Shown piece after piece: positions 36,097 to 48,190 of a stretch of 64,000 nt of DNA. A program made the position numbers and the translations under genes. Within the stretch, counting starts at the first letter, position 1. Every line of letters starts with the position of its first letter. The stretch covers positions 39,677,920 through 39,741,919 of the forward strand of contig LS997566.1 of assembly GCA_000469685.2 (NCBI GenBank). The letters are read 5' to 3'. The notes below the pieces were generated by a model that saw nothing but the letters and a program-made list of their open reading frames with translations, made no database searches and had not been told where the DNA came from. The DNA is from Haemonchus contortus. Its lineage: Eukaryota > Nematoda > Chromadorea > Rhabditida > Trichostrongylidae.

Positions 36097-37229
36097 TGGA
36101 GCTTCTCATGGTTGCATCTCCCAAGCCCATCGAAGGCGCTGTCCTTGCGTCCTTCCTACGTGGACGGGAGGACGGGGGATGTTCACAGGGCCGCCCTGAG
36201 CCCTGTTTTCCTGCCTGATCCAGTTGCACTTGGCAGAGCCCCATATTAGTATTCTGGTTTAAGAACAGGAACATCCTTTCATAATTCTTGCCTACGGCAA
36301 AACATTTCCTGCCTTAATGCTTTGTGATTGCCACTACTTTTGCCTTTTGCTGATTGCCCTTTCCAGCGTGCCCTTCCTTGATCAATCCCAGATCATTGTT
36401 CCCGCAGTAGGTAACAGAGCACTGTGGAGCTCCTAGCTTCTTTACTGCTTAGTCCGCTCTACTGTTGACTATTAGGTCACCTCGCGGTCATCGAAATTCC
36501 ACTACTCTTTGCCCTTTTTGGGGAGAGGAAGATTTGGTCTTTCCCACAACCAACTGGACTCCCTATCAACATGCTTCTCTACCAACATGCTTTGGCATTG
36601 ATCTTCAAAGCTACCTGTGTTGACTTAACAATTTCTATGTAGATCAGCTCGATTTGTGCTAGAAAATCTTCGTGTCAGTCGGATGCTTGGCGTAATTCCA
36701 GAATATGAGCGTACCTCTCATTTATTCTTCCACCACACAATCTTTTTAATTTGCCATTTCGATAGAAAGAGAGTCACCCAAGAGGGATGAGGTTTTGGAA
36801 AAGGGGGCAGCGAAGACGCAGTGTAAAACGAGTTCGATTCCTGGCGGAGCATATGCGTTGCGGTTGTAATTCGGTCCTCATTTTACAGCTATTATGACTA
36901 TTATTCGCATTGTAAGCAAGAAACCAAATTTATGCGACTCTGCCGTCGTCTGAAAACATGACAACGCAGTAATAGTAGTAGCTGCAGCTGTCGCATTCAA
37001 GCTATCGGTCGGCATCCGTTTTTTCGTCGTTCTTACTGATTCCTTGTCAATGTCAGACCGGTTTGTGAGGGCATAGGACTTGTTCTTGCTCATAGATAAC
37101 AAGCTACATCCCACTACTGATTAGTCCCAGTCTTCACTAACACCATCCATGACTCATTTTTTTCGTTTCTTGTTCAAGACCTGAAATCGCATGACTCCTT
37201 CCAGAGCTCGAGGTTTCAATGTCTTTGAC
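36097..37229. other. No firm gene
   Basis: Contains a weak minus-strand two-exon candidate (ATG at 37093, GTAAGA donor, TTTTCAG acceptor), discussed among the rejected items. Near 36825-36865 there is a GTTCGATTCCTGG block like a tRNA B box, without a foldable tRNA. Confidence 0.35.
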
Positions 37230-37500
37230 GTTAATCAGTACAGGCTGTTGGGATGCGCCACGCATTCTATCTCTGTTCAGAGCCATAGTGACGTTTTAAA
37301 TGCGCATTCAACCAACACCATGACCTGCAGGGCCCAGCCGATGCCCAAGTCAGTGCTTTTGTACTCCTAGACGAGTCTGGTACCAATTAATCGGCCCCGA
37401 ACGATGGGTAGAAGGCTTGAATGGCTCGGTTCTTCAGGGGACATTGATCCGGGATTGGAACACGTTACTACGCTTGTGTAACAGTTGTACCCCTTGGCCT
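37230..37500 (-). repeat. tRNA-derived SINE (family A)
   Basis: Minus-strand copy: tail ACGTTAATCAGTACAGGCT and GATGCGCCACGCATTC at the left, CCGATGCCCAAGTCAGTGC in the body, and a degenerate head at the right. Confidence 0.75.
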
Positions 37501-40212
37501 TGCAAAGGTATAAGGAAATATTTCGTTGTGTCCCATTACTTATATAACTAAAGAAGCATTTACCCCTTTATTATTGTTTTGGCACGGTATAACCTTTATG
37601 TCCTCCCCATTGTCATAATCCGTCGTGAAATTCTATCAATGTGAGCATTTGCTGATTGCTCCTAAGATGCGCCATGCGCTTGATTTCCTTGGAGAGTGAT
37701 AGTAGATTTCCAAAATGCTTTTCGCTGGTGGGATAAAATGTGCGGCCAACGACGTTTCCGAAAGACATGCCGAATTTCGCCTGACCAATTTAGTGAGCTT
37801 CATGGGATTTGAACTTTTCGGTAGTTTGCTGGTAACGGCGCCTCTGTCCACTGCTCATATTTGTGCTTGGGGTGTTGCCTAGCGCTTGGGAACTACACAG
37901 CGAAAAAACTTATCTGAGGGTTTCGAAATTCTATGACCCTTTGTCTCTTCTATGACTGCTTCTCAATAAGCGTAAGGCGCTGTAACTCTGTTGATCAGCC
38001 CTGATTGGCTTCCCACAGGAGTGCACTATTCTAGTGGGTACTTTCAAACTGGCAGGTTATTTTTAAATTGAATTCCCCTAATTGAACGCTAACCAGTATT
38101 ACTTTTGAGATACTTCTATTTCCTGGCTTTCAATCCTTCTATTTTCAAACCACCCAATTATCGACTACAGTTCTTTGGGGAGCTCTTTGAAAGCCACCCT
38201 TTCAGTGGAAATGCTAACTCCTATTCCATTACGTCAGAGTTTTGGAAACACTGCATCTCCGCCCCCGCCGGCCCCGTCAAATATATTACCACATTTCGCA
38301 GCCCTCCATAAATTTTGAGCCTTTCTCCGAACCTTCCCTGAAACCATTAAGGTTAGAATACTGGCTCAGCGATTTACCCTGTTCTTGACTTCTCCACAGG
38401 TCACTCCTTCCCACGTGGGGAGAATTGGACAACTCTGAATTTAAATGAAAAAAAGGCCTGCTGATAGCTAAATCAATAGAATGGGAAAGAATGGGAAAGG
38501 CCTTAGCTGATAGCTGGTGGACACCAGGAATCTCCTTAGGGCTTTCAGTGATTTCAGCTTTCTGCTACGTAATTGATGTTGACTTCTGTTGCGTTTCTTG
38601 GCCAAAGAGGTCGTTAAGGGGAGGGTCTAAAACATTCACTGACGGTTTCGTGTTTCCTTCAGACTCTAGACCCAGAATTGGCTAAAGACTCAAGAGCTTT
38701 TCTTGAAACCCCCATATCCCACTCCTTTTCCACTGCAGGAGAGTAGCAATGCCGTCTTCAGGTGAGTTGTCGTTTTTTAATGAGACATGTTGTGCTGTCG
38801 TTATCAGCTATTACACTTATGCATTTAGAGCTTTTCATTGAGTGTGGAAGGGTGAACGGGGAGGGAAACCAGGGAATGATTGATAGCCTATAGCGAAACT
38901 GAGGGGTAGCTCACATACCGTGATGGAAGAGTTAAGGACCCTTTAGACCAATTAATCGAGTTTGGGACCTTGCTTTAGAAACGATCAATTTTCTGCGGAC
39001 ATTTTCCGATTAGTAAGAAGAACCAGGAGGACCTGGGCTCACCCATGCCCTATTGGCCTAGAACCGTAGTGAAAGTTGAGTTATGCAAATATGAAGGCTT
39101 ATTGTCAACTTCAAACTGAGGATAGGCAGCGTGCGGGATTGGCTGTGGGATAGGGTAGGGAAGAGTGACACTCATGATAGAAGCCCCTTTCCTATTCACT
39201 ACCCTTCCTGAGCCTTGTGATTAATTATATTACCAAGTACAACGCTATGATATATGCTTTCAAGGACACTGTGTGACTTACTTAGCAGTAGGTTATTTGC
39301 GTCGCCAGTCTTACTACTTTGAAGTAGCCCACGTTCCAGTTTTTCACTTCCAAAAAATCCTACTCGAATTGATTTTTTTACGAAAAGATTTTGAATAAAT
39401 AATAAAATAATTTTACTTTCAATTTTTACTTCACTCTACTTTACATTTTTAAATAATTTTTCATGTCAACCAAATTACAATTGAATTCTTGTAGGTTCCT
39501 GCTATTACGGATCTACGGTGGGGTGCCCTCCCTTGACGTGGGGGGAATTCCAAATGCACGGCTTATCCTACACTATCACCGATTATCGCGTAATGTGTGG
39601 CCTTTCAGACGCTTTCGTCGCTAGCTTAACTACATCGTCGATAACACAGAGCGTTCGAGAAATTTCCATTCTTCAAAAACTCGGCCTTCACTTAATGAGG
39701 GCATTTTGCACGTTTCCCAATGGGTTTTTTCAAAAAATCATCTTTCCAAGAGAGTTTTCCTCGTAAATTAGGGAAATTCATGGCTTGTCGTTGACTAGCG
39801 ATTCCCCAGTAAGGCTTCTGATTAGGCCTCATTTATCGGCTCTTTTGCTCCCATTCGTCAAGTTTCCCTTTGAGCCTAGTCTTGTCCGGGTAGCTCCCTC
39901 CCCTCTCCGGTGCTTCGAAATTTCAGACTTTCCATTTGATTTATTTTAATATCGTGGCTCTCCATTGGACCGGACAATGTGCCTATGTTTTCTACGCGCA
40001 TAATTCACAACGTGTAGGGGGCCAGCTTGGCTAGCCGCTAGCCGCTGGGTGTACTTCTCATAAGGACAGGCAGCAACAGCAGTTTGCACTTGCACGACTC
40101 TCCACCTCTCCCTACTTCTTACATCGCTTTCCGGCCATTGGATATCTTACGTCATATCCATTCGATGGTATCCTTCGCCAGGGTTCAGGCATTCGTTACA
40201 GGATCAACGCAT
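37501..40212. other. No supported gene; upstream region of the Clc-like gene
   Basis: 2.7 kb, partly pyrimidine-rich on the plus strand. Open frames at 38105, 38491 and 39518 have no domain or splice partners. A GATGCGCCATGCGCTTGAT fragment near 37663 resembles a SINE tail. The promoter of the Clc-like gene presumably lies in the last few hundred bases, but no TATA-like element stands out. Confidence 0.4.
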
Positions 40213-43200
40213 ATGTACAAAATCGTTTTAATCACTTCAATTGTTCTTATCGTAGCCGGTATGCTTCTCACCACATTCAGCCTGTTCAGTCCAATGTGGC
40301 AAGTGAGTGCAGTTGACCTTATCCCCTTTCAAGTTACCAGTAACATCTATCCTTTGCAGATAGTCGATCGACCGAAGCTGGCAGAAATCCATCATCATGG
40401 TCTATGGTGGGATTGTGTGGTACCGGATGGGACGTTAATACCGCTACAATATGAGGGTACCGCACAAACTGGTATGCTCTTATCCACGAATTTCTCGAAA
40501 AATGTCCAAAAATTCCATTTAACGTCGGCCGTCAGCTGGCAAAAGCGATCCGGATGTGGTGAAAAAAGCCGACATGCATGTCAACGGCTACGAATTGAAA
40601 GCGAGATTAATGCGACGATTTCGCTGAATCCGACCACAATCCCGTCCTTATATGAAACATTGCTAGCATTTTTTGGCATTCCTATACGCAGACATAGGAT
40701 TTCACGGGGGAAATGCCCGAGTACATGTGGTAATTCGAGTTTCGGTCAATAGTTCACATGCCTCACTGAAATGCGCTTTTCTCAGCGAGTACGGGGGAAT
40801 TTATTTAGGGCGTAAGAGGGTTAAGAATGTCCTAGTTAGGCGTAGCCTGCGGCAAAAAATCTAGTGCAAAAGCTTCAACAATTCTATTAGGTTAGAAGGA
40901 AAGTCCTGCGACACAATGAAGGTCTTCTTCAAATCATTTCTGAAATTTTCCAGACCAATCAATTTTCGGAAATATATTTACCAAAGAGGTCAACAACCTT
41001 CTATTATCCTTTGAGTAAATCACTGATGCCTTTTATCCAGGAGTGAGGAAGCTGTGACTCAAAAAAGTAATTGACCGCCGTTTTCAGACCACATTAAGTT
41101 ACGAATTTTTTTAGCACAACGAGATGCTCAAGAAGGCGGAGCGCGTGGTAGGTAGAAGGGGCAACACTTGGGGAGTACGACTGATGAACAACCTGGAACC
41201 AATTGAAATCGTAGAACTCTTGACGCGTGTCTAAAGCGAAATTGCGACGTGCGTTGACCCCCTGTAGGGACCTGATTTACGGTTTTGATCGTCCTTCTCT
41301 AACCCCGTTGGCCAAATTTCGGGGTTCATAAGGGTAACCGATAGCTGTGTCCATCTAGTCTGCGTTTAGCAACTCATAGTGGATGGATCCCTTCAACCTC
41401 CATCAAACTAAGGGACGAAGCTTTCGTTACCTCAAAAGCTAGTATCTCCTCCAGTGTAGCGATCCAACCGATTGCTGACCGTTGATCGGTGAGCAGTGCC
41501 GGCATTGATTGGGTTGCTGATAATTTGAGCTGCTACACCCCTATTTTTCCCTTGGTGTGTTCAGAAGAAGGTGATGTTACGAATCGGGTGTTGTCCATTC
41601 ATTGACCGTAATGCTGCTAAAGCCCACACGCGTGCCCTTATTCACTCATGCGTTGATTGCTCGGGGAATGTCCTACAAGTTTATCACTCTTGCTACCGTG
41701 TTCACATTGTTGATACAAATTGCTGACGCTCCAAATTTTTTGTCGCAGGACTTTTCTTCCAACCCAATATAACCGCTATTCTTGAAAAGATAAATCAAGT
41801 CGCAAAACCCTCCGTTACCAACCACCTAGGCAGAGAGGGGCGGGGCGATCTCCACTGTGGGCGGATCGGCGCGATCTGCAAATGGTGAGATAAAAACGCG
41901 GTGGTATTTACTTAACCTTCACTCTGGGACCGTTTCAAACTGAGACATCAGAGTGTTCAGAAAAACAGCTCTCCGCTTCGGGTCCAAACCGCTCCAGATC
42001 TTCCAATGATCGATCTTCAACTCATCCATGAAGTATGCCGGTTGCTTGGAGTTCAAAAAGGGTCACACGATATGTTAAGGCAGTACTGGTTCGTGGTGCT
42101 ACTGCATTCTGTAAGTGCCCCACGAGTGGCCTTTCAAGAAGTATAATTGCCCTCCTACCAACCTTTTCGGATGGATAATCCGGATATCCTCGGATTCGAG
42201 GCATAAACACAGTTTGAGAGCTCAAATCCTGGAATATTTGCTTTCATTTCGAAGCTATAACTAGAGCTGTTGAAGTGTTTTTTCGGGGAAATAAACCGTT
42301 CAGTGCAGTATGGAGGAAGTCACGTTTGCATGTCGAAATGAATTGAAGAAAAAAGTTGTGAATGCTGCTGTCAGGGAAATGTTTTTGGAAAGTGACGCGA
42401 CTATGGCATTTGGAAGAGATGGGCGTTTCAGGCTTGCTGACGGGGGTGACTGAAAAAAAAAATAGAAATAGAAAAATGGGAATAGTATTATACAGTTCAG
42501 GGCAATAGGTGGAGGTAGGGTCTGAAATGTGGTGGAAGGAAGTCAATCATCTTCAGACTGATAAATGTCTTCCTCTGATGCTCCAAGAAATCTTGGATCT
42601 GGTCTCGTTTGGATCTTACGCCATCTTCCATCCCAATAAGTAGTGCCTGAAGTGACAGGCGAGCTGATTTTGAGGTTCCCCTTCTGACCTGGACCATTGA
42701 ACAATTTCTGAATTTAATCACTTCCTTATTCTCGTAGAAATGATTCCGTTCAGAAGAAGTATAGTTCCTTTCCCACCCTTCCCCCCACTACAAATCGCAG
42801 ATACCTTTGGAAATCTGAAGGACAGACCCACGACGGGGCTTGTGCAGAAGTGTAGTTTTCGTCTCTCAAGTTTCTACCACTGACAGTTTCCTCAACAACA
42901 GCCTTTTAGAGAAGGGCCTGAGAAGTTCTAGGAGTTCAAGAACTCTTGAAACCAATTAGACCGAACGTTGATGGATAGGGAAGTTAGGTGCTGCTTTTCC
43001 CCGAAGTAAGCTAGCTGAATCAAAAAAAAGTGTGGTCGCAGCAATTTTGATGTAATCGAAACCAGCAAGGTTTTTCTCGACAGGAGGCTTTTTTGAGCTG
43101 CTCGAACAGATGTTAGCATAGTCAAGCGCAGGGCGTTCAGAGAACTCAGTGCTGGACACTCCTCCTTGGCTTGAACTGCATGATCTTTGTGAGTTGGGGC

Positions 43201-45727
43201 AAGTTTCGTCATGCAGGAGATGGACAAGAAATCATGTCATACTATTTACCCTGAGCATAGGGCGTAAGAGGGTTAAGAATGTCCCAGTTGGGCACTGGGC
43301 AAAGTTTTGTAGACAGAAAAATAAATGTGATATAAGACAAAAATGAGCAGGCAAATATTGTTGGCTTTCCAATTCGATAACTTGTTTCAATTAAGGGGAA
43401 CGTCCCATTACAGAGGCTTTTTCAGGGTACAGCCATGTTCTGATTTAAATAGTGGGCCAAGCAAGGGCCTTCCTGCAGCCTTCCAGATCTCTATACTGGA
43501 AATAGATATGTCGTTAATGAGAGCAGGGTCCTGAAGTATCAAAGCAGTTGAGGTAACCCAGTCCATCAGAATTTCTTCATCGCTTCAGCTTTTTAGAATA
43601 TTCAGAACAACGATGAAAAAGTGGTTTGCGTTTACTAAAAATAAAAGTATAATAATAAAAATGCTCGGTTACTTCATGTCCACGCTGCGATGGTCTTTGA
43701 ATTTTCATTTTCAGACGAACAATGCTTGAATAAATTCGATCCGTTAGTCCTGTCACATCTTCGACATATATTGGAGGTAAATGATCAGTCGTCAAAGGAG
43801 CTACTTCTGCATCGATTTCTGCGTGAGTTTTAAAGTATAAACGGTTCAAAATTCATTACGATACCTCCTTTTGAGTCAGTGAATGCCTAAAGGTTCCAGA
43901 TGGCGTTTGGACATCCTCAACTATGGTACCTTCATTAGGTATTACCGGGTATAAGTCGACAAATGGGTGGACGTTGGTAGCGGTCTCTGAAAAACTCCAA
44001 CTCACTGGACCTAATCTGTCTCAAGAGATTTTCAGTCTTCACTAACCATGACCGCCATTGTTACGGCTTCAGAATGAACTAAGAACAATAAGTTCTAATT
44101 ATTTTTGTAAAGAGCTCAAAGTTCTGTTTGTCTAGTGGCTTGAGATCTTGGAAAGCAACAAAGTGAAGGGATTAAATTTAAGACAATAGGATTGAACTTG
44201 CATTGAGAGAGCAATTTGGTTCATCGATCAAAAAATGAGGAAAGAAGTGAAAGGAGGTGTCATTTCAAAAGAATAACTAGTCGGTAAGCAGTAGTAATTG
44301 GGTCGAGAAGTAGTTCGACAGCTCTCTGAAGGGGTGAAGTTATAGCCTCGGCCCAAGAGTACGGCTCTTTATTCAGTCAACGTTTCGGCGTTATCACCTT
44401 CGTCAGGACCTGGAAGCCAGAAAGTAGATTCAGGTTTGAGATTCACCCAATTGGGAGAGAGGAAAGGGGAACTACTAGACCATCAACACCAGTCCCCTAA
44501 CAATAAGTTGACCGAGCGTAAGGTAGTGTACAGGTGGAGGTGGGAACTTCTCGTAGGATCCTTTTTTCAGGAAATACTTCGTTTTGAAGGGAAGAACTTC
44601 ATCTGTAAGTTGATTTCAGCTCATCACAAAGCAGTCATCTTCTTCGCCGTTTTCACTTTGGTGTTCGGTACTATCGGTATCATAACAGGAGCATGTTCGC
44701 CATGTTTCCCACCGAATTCGCTTCTTTACGTCGTGTCAATATTCATGACAGGTCAGCGACTACCTAATTTGTAAGCTGCTAAGTAATTCGGCGAAAAGTT
44801 CTGTTGAGTGGGCTTGGACGCATTCCTTCAGGTGCCTGCTCCATGCTGTCGGATATCATTTTTATATTCGGTGCCACGAAAGACAGTAAAACCCTGCAAC
44901 AAATTACGCTAAAAGAAGAACCGCAAATCCAGGTTAGCCTATCTTCACGTCCTGACGCTGATATTCACTTTACTACCTTTAGAAGGGGGGAGGGGCAAAA
45001 CTGAGCCACGCATCAGGTTCGGTTTCCCTCCAACGAACCCTGGCTGCACGGTCTGAGAATCAAATTTTGACAAGCGTTGGTTTGGATGGGGGAACCAGCC
45101 CGAACTACAGTTACTACTGTAAAGGATGATAGGGCTGGCTTTCTCGGCGGCATTCAATCCCCTTTGGGGATCCTGAAGAAACAAAAAGATTAGCTGACTT
45201 GGAATAAGACCCCTCCCGTATGCAAGCTACCAAGTAAGACGTAAGACCCCTCCCCTCCCTACAACCACTTGGCACCGCTATAACTCTGTCATCACCAAAA
45301 CAGAATTTTTTTTATTAAAAAAAGTTTGATGAAATTCTTGTTTATTTACTTGTTCACTTAGCCCACTGAATAAACGATAAAGATATGTTCCAGAATCGAC
45401 TCGGTATAGCTTGCTATTTGCATATACTAGCGACAAGCTTTTTCACTCTGGCTCTTATATTCTCCATTGGTTCAGCGTACTTGTTAATCTCGTCTAAAGG
45501 TCGAGGAAGTTGTTGTACCACTAAAAAGGAGTACTTGCAACAGTATCGGTAAGCAAACCACATAAAAGGTTCTATACTGACCTAATGAGTAGTTCGGGAG
45601 CTTTCTGTGGAAGTGCGCGCGGGACGACTCGGGAAGGTCGCTGCCAGTTACTGAGAGACGATCTTTTCGAATTTCTAGAACCAAACTGTGCCCCAAATCG
45701 TTCCGCTTGCATTTCCTCCACAGTTAG
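40213..45727 (+). CDS. Clc-like four-TM protein (claudin/PMP22 superfamily)
   Basis: Six exons join in phase: 40213-40302, 40360-40471, 43715-43776, 44571-44751, 44832-44932 and 45394-45548. They encode about 234 residues, with the stop either at 45550 (unspliced) or at 45725-45727 after a last small intron. TM1 spans about residues 8-26. The first extracellular loop holds HHHGLWWDC (residues 41-49), the claudin-type GLW...C signature, and further Cys at 71 and 100. TM2 is about 109-130; then CSPCFPPNSLLYVVSIFMTG forms TM3, SDIIFIFGATKDSK opens the second loop, TM4 is about 190-213, and the short basic tail contains a Cys pair. This order matches the nematode Clc-like family, tetraspan membrane proteins related to claudins and calcium-channel gamma subunits. 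Introns 1 and 4 are 57 and 80 bp; intron 2 is 3.2 kb. I chose the MYKIVL start because TM1 follows directly; an upstream in-frame Met at 40084 would add 43 residues. The donor of exon 2 (GTATGC) is acceptable rather than strong. Confidence 0.9.
40796..40862. repeat. Direct repeat copy 1 (in Clc-like intron 2)
   Basis: GGGCGTAAGAGGGTTAAGAATGTCC(T/C)AGTT is present here and again at 43258-43320 in the same orientation, both inside intron 2. It is also followed by related GC(G)GCAAA text. About 45 bp are shared. Confidence 0.7.
43258..43325. repeat. Direct repeat copy 2 (in Clc-like intron 2)
   Basis: Second copy of the repeat described at 40796-40862, 2.46 kb downstream in the same intron. Confidence 0.7.
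44368..44412. repeat. Short dispersed motif: ACGTTTCGGCG ... CCTGGAA
   Basis: TTTATTCAGTCAACGTTTCG followed by GCGTTATCACCTTCGTCAGG and ACCTGGAA. It matches 55377-55422 closely and 9700-9745 more weakly. Lies in intron 3 of the Clc-like gene. Confidence 0.6.
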
Positions 45728-47894
45728 GGCGTTTAGAACGGGAACCTTTTATTATCTACAATGTGCTAGTACTGTATAAATCGTTGCTGTTGCTCCTACC
45801 GTACCCATTCATTCCAGATGGCAACAGGAAGCGGCTAGAGCAAGATTTTCTTGTAACAGGAACAACTGCCGGCCTATTGTTGTTGTCGAAGACGACATCC
45901 TTTGAAGGACATCTTAAACTGGTTCACTTTCTTAAAGCCTACATAAGGCAACTTATTCGCTTTTCTGATACTTCTTGTCGTCGCTCGACAATCGTGACCG
46001 TTTGCTTAAATCTTGAAGAGATTGGTAGAAACGAAAGAGCTCCTTACTTTCAGAAAAAAAAGGTAAACAAGAGCGTGCCGCTCCGTTGCTGGGGGCCTTC
46101 CAAATAGACCAACCTAAACCTAGGCCCAATTCTGTAAGAGTGGAAGCTGTGGGTTCACCAGGAGTATCACAACTGAAACAACTCTCGCAGAGTGCTTTTC
46201 CCACCTGCATGGGTCAATCAATGGCATCTTTTATAGTCCACGATTTTGCGAGCGACCAGTCGCGCGACTGGTCGCGAACTCATCTCGCGAGCGACTGGTC
46301 GTGGACTATGAAAGCAGCCAATGCGTTCCAGTGACTTACTTCTTGAAAAACGCCTTCTCCAGAGCTGGGACTTTTGTCCCAGAGTGGTCATTCGTGGCAA
46401 TAAGGTTTGCTAACCGCTGGGAATGATCTTCCCGGGAGAGCGAGTCACATAGTTTATGACCTGGAACTTTTCCGTCACCTACAATTACTCCTTTCCCAAG
46501 CGACCTATTTCCACTCTTGCTGGTAATTCTTCAATGGGCGCTTGATCCATCTACCAAGCATCCTATACTCCCTACACGATTACGCACTTTCAATATCCAA
46601 GAATTAAGATTTCCCATGGCCCCTCTGCAACTTCCTCGTGGTCGTTCCCATGACGGGGTAGTTTATCAATAAAGTGCCTTTAGAAGAATAAGTTCATGTC
46701 GGCTCCCGAACTGAGGTAGACCTCTTTGGAGCTCTTGGAAAGGGAGATTACTCGAAAATAGATTATCTAATCGTCAATTAAGATTAATGGGCAAAAATCG
46801 GATCATTTCACTCCGAGGGGGGAAAAGGGTGTTTTTGTCTTGTACAGTTCACGGCTATGGACTGTAAATCGGAGGAAAAACTTTTTTCGACACCATACAC
46901 CATAAAAAATATTCCGCAATGACAATTCCGCGTGCTGATTACGTCAGACAAAGTCTTTTGTCATTTATTAAGCTCGGTTACTGTACTTTTGAGGGTATGT
47001 CTATATGAAGTATACTGTACATATGTTGTTAAATTCTCAGCGATCTTCTCGGGGTGATAGTTAGTCATAGCTTGTAATCGATGATCTCTCTGATTCCTTT
47101 ATCGATTAATTCATACTTTTATGAACTTATGTGATCAGCTGTTTCAATTGGTTACTGGACGATTTTGCATTTCCTTTGCCTTTTTCGACTTGCTGGTGCT
47201 TTCGTATGAGAATTTTTGGTTTTTTTTTTATTTTCATAAATAAAATTCCTATTAGTTATCTGTATGAATGCCCGCAGAAAAGAAAAATTCCCGTAGACTA
47301 GGCGCTCATTCTTAGCCCCCGACAATTCCAGCGAAAAGCGTGATTTGCGTCGAGAAACCTGTTCCGTTCCGAGAAGCAGGAAGACCACTTTGAAACAATC
47401 AGTGCGGAAGCTCCTACGAATTGCGACAGATGCATCCATGGCTTCTGACCTGGTGATAGGGAAAAAGTGATAGGGATGGCTATGGCTAAGTGTCGTCCCG
47501 TCGCAATTCGAGAAAACACGATTCCGTTCAGATCACTCCATCCAATCATCCTTCGTCGGCTATTTGAACGATGAGAGAATTGCTTACGAAAATGAACTAG
47601 TGGCTATTCATCGCATTCAAAGTCCTCACAGAATTCTGATGGAAGTCAAGTGCATGGCATTTACCATTGTGATCTTTTTCATCAAAGATCCGATTTTCAA
47701 TTTCGTTAACTTGTAAATTTTTTACCAACTTTTCTTTTAGTTCTGATTCTTCGAGTAAGATTTTTTACATGTTATCGTTTGCTTTTTATTATGCTATATA
47801 TTTATTTATACATTCTTCTATTTTATATATTTTATTTACTCTATATTTATACATTTTATAGTGTCGAGATCGTAGTGGTTTCTAATAAGTGCGT
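45728..47894. other. No supported gene
   Basis: 3' flank of the Clc-like gene. A plus-strand frame of 139 codons (45688-46107) overlaps its last exon in another frame; no domain is recognisable and it reads through without splice sites. The remainder is repeat-poor except for the palindrome at 46232-46311. 47760-47865 is an AT-rich TATTTA-type stretch. Confidence 0.4.
46232..46311. repeat. Large palindrome with a 24-bp perfect core
   Basis: 46252-46275 (GCGACCAGTCGC followed by its mirror complement) is a perfect palindrome. The outer arms TATAGTCCACGA (46232) and TCGTGGACTATG (to 46311) are also inverted, enclosing two further copies of GCGACTGGTCG. The GC-rich core lies in AT-richer DNA. 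Confidence 0.85.
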
Positions 47895-48190
47895 GATTTG
47901 GGTAGAGGTGGTTCAGTGCCAAGCGGCACACCGGTCACACACACACATGGATCGGGAATCGAATTCCAATTCGTTATTAACCCAGGCATGTCGAGCCTAT
48001 CATCCCTCCGGGGTGAGTTCACTGGATCGGACTCGTCTGGAAGGGTAAATCACTGACTTGTACATCGGCTGGCCACCGCATGACATTGTTTAGGTCAAAT
48101 ACGCCTTCGAAACGTCACTGCGATTCTGGATGAAATGCGAATGCGGGAGCGTATCCCAAGACGGGTTTGATCAGAGCCAGAGACTTTAGT
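47895..48190 (+). repeat. tRNA-derived SINE (family A)
   Basis: Plus-strand, nearly full-length copy: GGTAGAGGTGGTTCAGTGCC at the head, a weak B box in GGAATCGAATTCC, ACATCGGCTGGCCACCGCAT in the body, and GACGGGTTTGATCAGAGCC at the tail. Confidence 0.8.

Noticed and set aside
36878..37093. Two-exon minus-strand gene starting MSKNKSYALTNRSD
   Set aside because: There is a GTAAGA donor and a TTTTCAG acceptor, but the joined product is only about 42 residues with no clear continuation, and the composition is ordinary for AT-rich sequence.
40084..40752. 222-codon single open frame as one intronless protein
   Set aside because: Its first part contains the real Clc-like exons 1 and 2, but a 57-bp intron with GTGAGT/TTGCAG is translated in between and the part after 40471 has no family similarity. 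The six-exon model explains the family alignment.
45688..46107. 139-codon plus-strand frame after the Clc-like gene
   Set aside because: It overlaps the last Clc-like exon in another frame, has no domain, and frames of this size occur by chance in a window this large.
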